Under the pieces are notes generated by a model that was not told the origin of the DNA, did not search any database, and saw nothing but the letters and a program-made list of their open reading frames with translations. From positions 1 through 12,905 of the forward strand of contig CAZTKJ010000071.1 of the NCBI GenBank assembly GCA_964614185.1: a stretch of 12,905 bases of DNA, given 5' to 3'. Position 1 is the first letter of the stretch. Each line of letters opens with the position of its first letter. The translations under genes were made by a program, and so were the position numbers. The stretch is from Suilimivivens sp964614185. Lineage in GTDB: Bacteria; Bacillota; Clostridia; Lachnospirales; Lachnospiraceae. This document shows positions 1 through 6,469 of this stretch, piece by piece.

Positions 1-802
1 CCATATATTGTTCGTCTAAATAAAAGTCTATTATCTGGTAATGAACCATAAATTGTTCTTGGCCTGTATTGATACAGAAATCATTCCATTCTTCATAAAA
101 TTGCAGTATTTGATTAGGGCAATTAAAAAGCGAATCAAGCTCCCAATCATCGTCTTTTCTGAGATTGGCAAGGTTTAGCTTATTTTGTTCCCCCATTTTG
201 GTTAATTTTAAAGTATAGTTTCGATCTGCTTGAGGCAAAAGACCACTTATTGTTTCATAAGAAAGTTTTGCTTCGCTGGATTTAAAGGAATACATGCCAA
301 CTTCGTCGTCATCGGGCATATAAAAGTTCATAGATCCATAAGCATTTTCATTTTCAAACGCATTCGTCTGAAAGGTTAAAATAGCAGATGGAATAAAAGA
401 AACAAAAGTTTCAAAATAGGATGAGTCATTGATAATATAAACGAAAAAATCGGATGATTCGGTGTCTGTGATATTTTCCAACTCCTCAGATTCTTTGGGA
501 ACAAAATATATATCGCCACTTTCAGTACAGCTTATAGTATTGATAAAATATTCAGAAGTATTAGTTGGGATTAAGAAGATATTTGAATCCCGAATAAAAG
601 GAAGAGGCTGTTCCTGATAATAAAGTAGATTACATGGGGTAGTAATTAATTGTTTCCCTGAGGTTAATGCAGCAGCTTCTGATAGGTTGATTACCGGGTA
701 AGTTAAAATACTATCACGTTCATATTTTCTGAAAAGAAGCATAAGAATACTGATAGCAACAAAAAAAACAGTAATGAAAAAAGGTTTGGTATATTGTTTC
801 AT
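1..802 (-). CDS. CotH-family atypical protein kinase (partial, C-terminus off the left edge)
   Basis: A minus-strand frame stays open for 267 codons from the ATG at 802-800 to the window edge, so only the N-terminal part is present. Residues about 8-24 form one hydrophobic segment (FFITVFFVAISILMLLF) followed by RK, which suggests a membrane anchor with the rest outside. Residues 196-225 read YTLKLTKMGEQNK, then RKDDDW (215-220) and a leucine-rich stretch. This is the signature region of the CotH kinase family (spore coat protein H), and IIDFYLDEQYM at the edge fits the following conserved strand. CotH of Bacillus is an atypical kinase that phosphorylates spore-coat proteins; the substrate here is unknown. 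The start overlaps the stop of the DUF4956 gene (TAATG), implying translational coupling; an AGGAG lies 13 bases upstream. The catalytic residues of the C-lobe cannot be checked. Family call fairly sure, function inferred. Confidence 0.8.
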   Translation of the reverse strand, partial: MKQYTKPFFITVFFVAISILMLLFRKYERDSILTYPVINLSEAAALTSGKQLITTPCNLLYYQEQPLPFIRDSNIFLIPTNTSEYFINTISCTESGDIYFVPKESEELENITDTESSDFFVYIINDSSYFETFVSFIPSAILTFQTNAFENENAYGSMNFYMPDDDEVGMYSFKSSEAKLSYETISGLLPQADRNYTLKLTKMGEQNKLNLANLRKDDDWELDSLFNCPNQILQFYEEWNDFCINTGQEQFMVHYQIIDFYLDEQYM

Positions 803-1473
803 TATCCGATACATTCTCCTGTTTGCAATAACCAATTGACACTTTTTATCCCTGGGATTTCAAGAATTTTTTTGACATTTTCTTCATTAATGGGAATTTT
901 GCTGGTTACTTCAATGATAAGTTCTATGCCGGATTCCGTATAATTAGAAATACGTGTGCGGTTTTTGGGATATAAATTATTAATAAATGCTGTTATATTA
1001 TCCATAGAAGCTTCTTTACTTCCACGAATAATAACAAGATATTTATGGCGGAAATATCCGATGTATGTAGCTGCGATAATAACAATAGCAATAAAAAGAG
1101 TGGATATAGCCGCAATTTTTAACATTTGTGCACCTACACATAAACCCTCTATGATAGACCAAAATAGAAACAAGGTATCATTTGGGTCTTTAATTGCAGT
1201 TCGATATCTGACAATAGATAATGCACCTACCATGCCAAGAGATATTGTGATATTGCTGCTAATCATCATCATAAGCACAGCAGCTATTAAAAGGATGATA
1301 AGATTTGTTATGGCAAATTTATTATTATAGCTTACACCCGTATAAGTAATGCGATAGGTTATATAAATAATGAGTGCAATAACCAGAGCTGCTATAAGAT
1401 ACAAAAGTATTCTGTTGGAAGATAGAGAAGCACTATTGCCATTGAACCATTCTAAAATTTTTGTTTTGCTCAT
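802..1473 (-). CDS. DUF4956 integral membrane protein
   Basis: A 223-residue protein with about four predicted membrane segments (roughly 22-41, 54-72, 100-117, 120-139) and a C-terminal soluble domain of about 75 residues (146-223). The motif LGMVGALSIVRYRTAIKDP at 79-97 is the hallmark of the DUF4956 family. The start ATG at 1473 has AGGAG six bases upstream. It is the middle gene of the operon: 21 bases after the VTC-domain gene and overlapping the CotH-like gene by one base. DUF4956 proteins are often found next to VTC-domain and CotH-like genes. No biochemical function is established. A role as membrane partner, anchor or channel for whatever the VTC enzyme makes is my inference. Length is typical and nothing looks broken. 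Confidence 0.85.
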   Translation of the reverse strand: MSKTKILEWFNGNSASLSSNRILLYLIAALVIALIIYITYRITYTGVSYNNKFAITNLIILLIAAVLMMMISSNITISLGMVGALSIVRYRTAIKDPNDTLFLFWSIIEGLCVGAQMLKIAAISTLFIAIVIIAATYIGYFRHKYLVIIRGSKEASMDNITAFINNLYPKNRTRISNYTESGIELIIEVTSKIPINEENVKKILEIPGIKSVNWLLQTGECIG

Positions 1474-1494
1474 TTGTCTCTCCTTTACCCTAAG

Positions 1495-2193
1495 TCATAA
1501 AATATATTGTGAATAAATAGGCCTTCCAAGAGCATATTTACTTACTGCAATTTGTGTAAGCTTATATTTTTTTAAAATATTACTAATGCATTTAATTAAT
1601 GTACCATTATATTTAACTTCCAAAATAACCTTTTCATTTATGACAGGGTTATAGGGAAGAGTACACTGAAACAGATTCAAGTTAATTTCTGAGCATTTTA
1701 CATGCTTGTCCAAAGTAATACGGATATTATTTTCGGGATATTGAAATGCCGTTCGTTGGTATTCGATGATGGATTTGGCACGGTAAAATCCAAGAGTCAG
1801 AATAGAATACAGTTCTATTGCTGCTTCCGTTTCGTAATCCAAAAGAAAGGAAAAATCTCCGTTAATAGCTTTTTCAATTTCACTCCTTGAAATAGTTAAG
1901 CTTTTTTTGTATGAATAATTGCCACATTTTTGTTTGATTTCAAACTTCCCGTTTTGGGCATCTGGATCATACATCCGAATGCGGATTTTCTTTCGCTTTT
2001 CATTTCCGGCATACTTTTCCATGAAATCAATGTCATTTAATGAATCAAAGTAAAGACTACGCACCATATAGCTGCCTGAAGCAGAGTACTCATCTCTTTG
2101 AAGCAATAAATCCAATTCGTTCTGAAGGGAAAGCGCATCTAAGGGATGCATTTCGTATTTTAGCTCACTGCGACCAACCTGTAATATATTCAT
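1495..2193 (-). CDS. VTC-domain protein (polyphosphate polymerase-like)
   Basis: A 232-residue soluble protein with the pattern of the VTC domain, the triphosphate-tunnel-fold catalytic domain of the yeast polyphosphate polymerase Vtc4. In order: ELKYEM (10-15), VRSLYFDS (44-51), KIRIRMYD (69-76), FEIKQK (84-89), EYQRTAF (144-150), IRITLD (157-162), LEVKYNG (191-197) and SKY (218-220). These alternating basic and acidic residues line the nucleotide and polyphosphate tunnel in the family, and the metal-binding glutamate is probably E192. There is no SPX domain and no membrane segment, so it is a bare catalytic module. The ATG has AAGGTG six bases upstream. It is first in the operon, about 57 bases after a strong promoter. 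Polyphosphate synthesis from ATP is predicted from the fold; another nucleotide-dependent phosphotransfer is possible. Confidence 0.85.
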   Translation of the reverse strand: MNILQVGRSELKYEMHPLDALSLQNELDLLLQRDEYSASGSYMVRSLYFDSLNDIDFMEKYAGNEKRKKIRIRMYDPDAQNGKFEIKQKCGNYSYKKSLTISRSEIEKAINGDFSFLLDYETEAAIELYSILTLGFYRAKSIIEYQRTAFQYPENNIRITLDKHVKCSEINLNLFQCTLPYNPVINEKVILEVKYNGTLIKCISNILKKYKLTQIAVSKYALGRPIYSQYIL

Positions 2194-2249
2194 GAATTCA
2201 CCTTTTTATGTAAATGAAAAGATACATGTAAGTAAATTACACTATACCC

Positions 2250-2278
2250 AGTATATATTAGAAAAACTATTTTGACAA
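2250..2278 (-). promoter_or_regulatory. Sigma-A promoter of the VTC-DUF4956-CotH operon
   Basis: On the minus strand TTGTCA (2278-2273), a 17-base spacer and TATACT (2255-2250) make a near-consensus sigma-A promoter. It leaves a leader of about 50 bases before the VTC-domain start at 2193. The leader holds TTTACTTACATG followed by ATTTACAT, a degenerate repeat that could be an operator, but this is weak. Confidence 0.7.
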
Positions 2279-2385
2279 TATTTATTGATTTGCATTTTCC
2301 ATCTTAGAGTATAATTATCACAAGGATCAAAACATCTGTAGCAGAGAGTTTGATGCATTTTTAGAAATACGTGATGGAGGTACTA

Positions 2386-2536
2386 ATGAAATCACAGCGG
2401 TCAAACCTATTTGAACATGTTAAAACAGTAGATGCCGGAGCAGCAGTATTTTAAAGATGGAGAACTCAAAAGTATAAGAGGAACTCCTATTATGTCACAA
2501 TCTTTTTACGAAGAAGAAACAGCGCTGCCACATTAG
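2386..2536 (+). other. Two tiny ORFs in an otherwise empty intergenic stretch; possible gene debris
   Basis: Between the two minus-strand transcription units (2194-2489) the plus strand holds two short ORFs. The first, 22 codons at 2386-2454, begins MKSQRSNLFEHVKTVD and has GGAGG five bases before its ATG. A TATAAT at 2310-2315 lies upstream with a poorly spaced TTGATT (19 bases). The second, 34 codons at 2432-2536, starts MPEQQYFKDGELK in a different frame, overlaps the first, and runs into the 3' end of the symporter gene on the other strand. The good ribosome binding site followed at once by a stop suggests the start of a former gene ended by frameshift or deletion. They could also be a real small peptide or chance. 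I recognise no family. No other feature and no clear terminator was seen in this gap. Confidence 0.25.
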
Positions 2537-3800
2537 GAAGCACCATACAGGCATTGATCAGATCCGTACATTCCCAGACAAAAGTAAGAGGCAGTACGGC
2601 GCCTACATAAATCATGACAATATAAGCTACTTTATAGAGGAAAACTCCTCTGCCGCCGGCCAGATATTCTATGGCGGATTCTCCAAGATAAGACCATCCT
2701 ATCAGCGTGGTAATGGCGAAGGCCACAAGACATAAGGAGAGAAAACTGCTGCCAAGTCCGGGGAGAAAGGTAAAAGCGGCATCAGTAAGACCGGCTTCGT
2801 TGACACCCTCAATAGACTCAGGATGCCGGATCATATTTGTTACAATGACAAGGCCGCTTAACAGACACATAACCACAGTATCCCAAAAAACGGCTGTCAT
2901 GGAAACATAAGCCTGCTTTTGTGGGGAAGATGACTGTGAGGCAGCGGCAGCAATAGAGGCAGTGCCGATTCCGGCTTCATTGGTAAACAGTCCTCTGGCA
3001 ATTCCGTAGCGTGCAGTTACCATGAGGGCGGAACCAAGAGCTCCTCCGGCAGCAGCTTTTGGCAGAAAGGCGCTTCTGACAATCAGCAAAACAGCAGGGA
3101 GCAATGCACTGCGGTTTATAAAAAGAAGGAATATGCAGCTTGCAGTAAATAAAATGGCAAGAAAAGGAACTATTTTCACACAGACGTTTCCAATGGATTT
3201 GATACCGCCCACAATAACAAGACCTGCGGCTATAGCAGCGAGGAATCCTGTCAGATGGGGAGAAAAGCCAAAGCTTGTGGAGGTAGTCTGGGTGATGGAA
3301 TTGGCCTGGGTGGTGCAGCCTACGCCAAAGGCGGCAATCACTACCAGCAGAGCATATATTTTACCAATAAGTTTGTTATGCAGACCGTGTTCCCAAATGT
3401 ACATAGGACCGCCGCGGTTTAAACCCTCTTCTCCGGTTTTGCGGAAGCGTACGCTTAGGAAACATTCGGCATAGGCAGTTGCCATACCGAGAATCCCCGT
3501 GATCCAACACCAGAAAATAGCGCCGGGGCCTCCTAAAGCAACGGCAGTGGAAACACCTACGATATTGCCGGTTCCTAAAGTGGCAGCCAGTGTTGTGGCA
3601 AGCGTGGCAAAGACGGAAAGATTTTCTTTATCGCCATATTCGTCAGGAGTAACGGACAGACGGATAGCCTTAAAAATTTTTTTCTGCGGAATATGCAATT
3701 TCATGGTAAAATAAAGATGAGTTCCCATCAGTAAAAGGAGCAGAGGGCCGCTCCAAAGGAATTCATTGATGTTTTGAATGGTGGAAAGCATGGCAGACAC
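2490..3800 (-). CDS. Sodium:alanine (AGCS family) amino-acid symporter
   Basis: A 436-residue polytopic membrane protein of the alanine/glycine:cation symporter family (AlsT/AgcS/DagA type), expected to import a small neutral amino acid with Na+ across the cytoplasmic membrane. Signatures are ATLGTGNIVGVSTAVALGG (73-91), then PGAIFWCW (92-99), RGGPMYIW (129-136) and TNEAGIGTAS (273-282); about ten hydrophobic segments follow the family pattern. The start is probably GTG at 3800, because AAGGA lies 11 bases upstream; an in-frame ATG at 3791 would be about 20 bases from it. The protein stops right after LLRKKIVT, giving a shorter C-terminal tail than many members, which is probably tolerable. 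It is a single-gene unit diverging from the DUF3810 gene with 61 bases between, and no obvious terminator follows it. Exact substrate not determinable. Confidence 0.9.
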   Translation of the reverse strand: MSAMLSTIQNINEFLWSGPLLLLLMGTHLYFTMKLHIPQKKIFKAIRLSVTPDEYGDKENLSVFATLATTLAATLGTGNIVGVSTAVALGGPGAIFWCWITGILGMATAYAECFLSVRFRKTGEEGLNRGGPMYIWEHGLHNKLIGKIYALLVVIAAFGVGCTTQANSITQTTSTSFGFSPHLTGFLAAIAAGLVIVGGIKSIGNVCVKIVPFLAILFTASCIFLLFINRSALLPAVLLIVRSAFLPKAAAGGALGSALMVTARYGIARGLFTNEAGIGTASIAAAASQSSSPQKQAYVSMTAVFWDTVVMCLLSGLVIVTNMIRHPESIEGVNEAGLTDAAFTFLPGLGSSFLSLCLVAFAITTLIGWSYLGESAIEYLAGGRGVFLYKVAYIVMIYVGAVLPLTFVWECTDLINACMVLPNVAALFLLRKKIVT

Positions 3801-3861
3801 GATAACTAGGTTCCTTAAGGCAGTTTTGCTTATTATAATATAGTAAGGCAGTGGTAAAGTT

Positions 3862-5013
3862 ATGATTAAAATGAAGACATCCGCAAAAAAGAAATGGAAA
3901 CTGTTGATACCGGCTTTGCTGATTTTAGGATCATTGCTGCTTAATCTGGCAGGTTGGGTGAGCAGCAGTTTCTGTAACTGCTACTTAACATATATTTTTC
4001 CTCTTTGGGTAGAAACTTATGGACGCATTATGGGAATTCTGCCCTTTTCGGCAGGGGAGATCATGCTGTATCTGGCGGCGGCGCTTATCATATTTTTCCT
4101 GATATGGGCGCTCCTTCGGATTTTGATTTATCCTTTGCTGCCTCCAAAAGAGGGAAAGATATTTAGATGTTATGGAACTGTATTTTTCTGGATAGTCGGT
4201 GTGGTATGCGTAATCATGACATTGAACTGTTTTCTGCTCTACCACGTATCACCAATCAATGAACGCTATACCATAGGGGCAAATTCAAAAGAACAGTACA
4301 GCGCCGAAGAAATAGGAATTTTACGCGATTATGTTGTGGAAAGAGCAAATGAGCTCTCTGCCATTATAAAGAGAGATGAAAATGGCAATCTTCTTTATGA
4401 GGGAGACATGAAACAGGAAGCTAAAAGACAGATGCAGAGACTTAGCAGCAGCTATCAGAATCTGACAGGATACTACCCTGATCCCAAGCCTCTGGCCAAT
4501 TCAGCTTTTTTCAGCCAGCAGTATATCATGGGATATTATTTTCCTTTTTCCATGGAGGCTAACTACAATAATATTATGTGTGAGATCAACATGCCTGTTA
4601 CCATGTGCCATGAATTGTCCCATCTGAAAGGATTCATTCGCGAAGATGAAGCTAATTTTATCGGTTATCTTGCCTGTGTGGATTCTGAGGATGATTTTTT
4701 CCGGTACAGTGCTTATCTTAGTGTGATTGCGTATCTTGACAGAGATTTTTTAAAAGCCCTGGGTACTGATGGTGAAGAATACCTTTCCCATCCTTCCATT
4801 GAGGAATGGGTATACGCAGACCAAAGGTTTTTGACAGAAGAAGCATGGGATATGGTAGAAGAAGGAGCCCTCTTCGATACACGGACTGTTAAGGCTGCTT
4901 CCAATGCTTTTACAGAAACAACTCTGGTGCTCAATGGGGTGGAAGATGGGAAAATCAGTTACAGCAGAGTAGTTGACCTGCTTTTGCAATATTATGACGG
5001 TATTCTGTATTGA
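3862..5013 (+). CDS. DUF3810 membrane protein with HExxH metalloprotease-like motif
   Basis: A 383-residue protein. Three hydrophobic segments at the N-terminus (about 14-33, 67-90, 107-127) are followed by a large domain, likely extracytoplasmic. That domain carries MCHELSHLKGF, giving HELSH at 250-254, then REDEANFIGYL, where E263 is a plausible third zinc ligand. This arrangement is the DUF3810 family, whose HExxH...E layout resembles gluzincin-type zinc proteases; proteolysis has not been shown to my knowledge, so activity is inference. The ribosome binding site is poor: AAGG about 13 bases before ATG 3862, with no better site for ATG 3871, so the start is uncertain by a few codons. The next gene follows after 42 bases and is probably co-transcribed. 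A TATAAT at 3834-3839 may be the -10 element, but no good -35 was found. Confidence 0.85.
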   Translation: MIKMKTSAKKKWKLLIPALLILGSLLLNLAGWVSSSFCNCYLTYIFPLWVETYGRIMGILPFSAGEIMLYLAAALIIFFLIWALLRILIYPLLPPKEGKIFRCYGTVFFWIVGVVCVIMTLNCFLLYHVSPINERYTIGANSKEQYSAEEIGILRDYVVERANELSAIIKRDENGNLLYEGDMKQEAKRQMQRLSSSYQNLTGYYPDPKPLANSAFFSQQYIMGYYFPFSMEANYNNIMCEINMPVTMCHELSHLKGFIREDEANFIGYLACVDSEDDFFRYSAYLSVIAYLDRDFLKALGTDGEEYLSHPSIEEWVYADQRFLTEEAWDMVEEGALFDTRTVKAASNAFTETTLVLNGVEDGKISYSRVVDLLLQYYDGILY

Positions 5014-5055
5014 AACAGGCAGTAAATTATAAATGGTAAAAGGAAGTGCAAGGTT

Positions 5056-6159
5056 ATGGAAAACATCATTGATTATATTCAGGCATATGGAGAACACACT
5101 TTTACGGAAGAACCTCTCAATGAAGTGGACAGTTTGGTATTGTGCCAGCTTGTATATTTGAACTTTGGCCCTTTTGTGCCGGGTATGGAGGAACGAAATG
5201 CGCCGGTAAGCATTCAAAGTATTTATCAGCACCCTGACAGGGACAGAATATTGGATGATTACTGGTATAGGGAAAATAATAAGGAATTGTTTGCTGCTGC
5301 TGCAAATTCCAAACGGTTTGGTTCCATGAAAATGAATTATTATGTGAATATTATCAATGTCAATGATGAAACACAGTTTTCTGCAATGACCTATATTTTG
5401 GAAGACAGAAATGTCTATCTGGCATATCGCGGTACGGACGCTACTATTATAGGATGGAAGGAAGATTTAAACCTTGCTTATTCAAAACCTATTCACAGTC
5501 AGTATTTAAGTGTAGAATATATGGACAAGGTAGCAGGCTACGTGGCAGGGAATTTCTATGCCGGAGGTCATTCTAAAGGAGGTAATCTGGCAGTCTATGC
5601 GGCCATGAACTGCTCGGAGAAAACCCGCAGAAAACTGATTCATATATATAATAATGACGGACCCGGTTTTCGCCCGGAGATTAAACAAAAAGGTAATTAT
5701 GAGGCAATTGCCCAGAGAGTATCCAAGTTTATTCCCAGATCTTCCGTGGTGGGCATGATTTTGGAAGACGGCAGTGACTATGAAGTGGTAGAGAGCAGAG
5801 GAGTAGGACTTTTTCAGCACAATACCTATAGCTGGAAGGTAGAAGAAAATCATTTCCTGCGGGCGCAGAATATGAGGAGCGGCAAAATGCTGCGGGATGC
5901 TTCGATGAATGAATGGATCTTATCTCTTTCCGAAGAAGAAGCCCATGCGTTTATAGATACTTTTTATGAGGTGATATCAGCATCGGAAGCTTCCAATGTA
6001 TTTGAATTTGGTGCAGATTGGAAAAAATCCCTGCAAAATATAATTGAAGCAGCAAAAGGGGTGGATGAGACGACCAAAAAAGCCATACAGAAAATCCTTC
6101 GTTCTTTTTTTGAAATAACAGTAGAAAAACTGGTTGAAATGAAAGATTCAAAAAAATAA
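5056..6159 (+). CDS. Mbeg1-like alpha/beta hydrolase (DUF2974)
   Basis: A 367-residue protein of the DUF2974/Mbeg1-like family, related to lipases. Key elements: YLAYRGTD (121-128), the usual oxyanion-region strand of lipase-like hydrolases, and AGGHSKGGNLAVY (169-181), a nucleophile elbow with S173 as likely catalytic serine. NNDGPGF follows (D201 a candidate acid), then QHNTYSW with H255 as candidate base. The triad assignment is by position and is inferred. No signal peptide or membrane segment is visible, so it is probably cytoplasmic. The ATG is preceded by AAAAGGAAG about nine bases upstream. It follows the DUF3810 gene by 42 bases and is likely the second gene of that operon. The substrate is unknown; a lipid or ester is plausible. 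No hairpin terminator is visible before the tRNA promoter. Confidence 0.85.
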   Translation: MENIIDYIQAYGEHTFTEEPLNEVDSLVLCQLVYLNFGPFVPGMEERNAPVSIQSIYQHPDRDRILDDYWYRENNKELFAAAANSKRFGSMKMNYYVNIINVNDETQFSAMTYILEDRNVYLAYRGTDATIIGWKEDLNLAYSKPIHSQYLSVEYMDKVAGYVAGNFYAGGHSKGGNLAVYAAMNCSEKTRRKLIHIYNNDGPGFRPEIKQKGNYEAIAQRVSKFIPRSSVVGMILEDGSDYEVVESRGVGLFQHNTYSWKVEENHFLRAQNMRSGKMLRDASMNEWILSLSEEEAHAFIDTFYEVISASEASNVFEFGADWKKSLQNIIEAAKGVDETTKKAIQKILRSFFEITVEKLVEMKDSKK

Positions 6160-6178
6160 ATAATTTTTCATAAATGAG

Positions 6179-6207
6179 TTGACAGGAAGGCCAAAAACAG
6201 ATAAAAT
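6179..6207 (+). promoter_or_regulatory. Consensus sigma-A promoter of tRNA-Leu
   Basis: TTGACA (6179-6184), a 17-base spacer and TAAAAT (6202-6207). The first tRNA base lies 12 bases beyond the -10 element, so the 5' leader would be only a few bases. A perfect -35 with ideal spacing fits a strongly expressed stable-RNA gene. Confidence 0.85.
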
Positions 6208-6218
6208 ATCATTTGTTC

Positions 6219-6302
6219 GCAGGAATGGCGGAATTGGCAGACGCGCACGGTTCAGGTCCGTGTGGTAGCAATACCATGAGAGTTCAAGTCTCTTTTCCTG
6301 CA
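6219..6302 (+). tRNA. tRNA-Leu, anticodon CAG
   Basis: A complete type II tRNA fold. The acceptor arm GCAGGAA (6219-6225) pairs with TTCCTGC (6295-6301), with discriminator A6302. The anticodon stem CACGG/CCGTG encloses loop TTCAGGT, giving anticodon CAG at 6253-6255, which reads CUG leucine codons. The long variable arm GGTA-GCAA-TACC and the T arm GAGAG-TTCAAGT-CTCTT (one G-U pair) are typical of tRNA-Leu. The CCA end is not encoded (ATTA follows), so it must be added by the CCA-adding enzyme. The gene stands alone with its own promoter and terminator. Confidence 0.97.
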
Positions 6303-6311
6303 TTACATTAC

Positions 6312-6343
6312 AAAAACATCGTATTTTATGACGATGTTTTTTG
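6312..6343 (+). terminator. Intrinsic terminator of tRNA-Leu
   Basis: Stem AAAAACATCGT (6312-6322), loop ATTTTATG, stem ACGATGTTTTT (6331-6341), running into a T-rich tail. It begins ten bases after the tRNA end, as expected for a single-tRNA transcript. Confidence 0.85.
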
Positions 6344-6353
6344 TTTGAGTATA

Positions 6354-6382
6354 TTGCTATTTGAAAAAAATGATGATATACT
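6354..6382 (+). promoter_or_regulatory. Probable promoter of the FliD-like gene
   Basis: TTGCTA (6354-6359), a 17-base spacer and TATACT (6377-6382). Transcription would start near 6389, leaving a leader of about 80 bases before the ATG at 6470. The leader contains a perfect 14-base palindrome, CGATATATATATCG, at 6409-6422. I found no sigma-28-type flagellar promoter (TAAA-N15-GCCGATAA). Confidence 0.55.
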
Positions 6383-6469
6383 GTTACTAATGATAGGAGA
6401 TTTTGTGACGATATATATATCGATACAGATGCAAACACGGAAGTTTACATGAATCAAAGGAGTGATCGT

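Noticed and set aside
3022..3474. A 150-codon plus-strand ORF
   Set aside because: It is antisense to the symporter, and its composition is a mirror of the hydrophobic segments on the other strand.
3831..3840. TATTATAATA as a bidirectional -10 for the divergent symporter and DUF3810 genes
   Set aside because: -10 boxes exist on both strands, but no acceptable -35 at 16-18 bases was found in either direction, so no promoter is listed.
4750..5232. A 160-codon minus-strand ORF spanning the DUF3810/hydrolase junction
   Set aside because: It overlaps two well-supported plus-strand genes and has no family resemblance.
6213..6452. A 79-codon plus-strand ORF starting MFAGMAELADAHG
   Set aside because: It is the translation of the tRNA-Leu gene and its terminator, a well-known spurious protein; it has no ribosome binding site.
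6449..6469. ATG 6449 as the start of the FliD-like protein
   Set aside because: The strong AAAGGAG at 6456-6462 lies inside that extension and points to ATG 6470.
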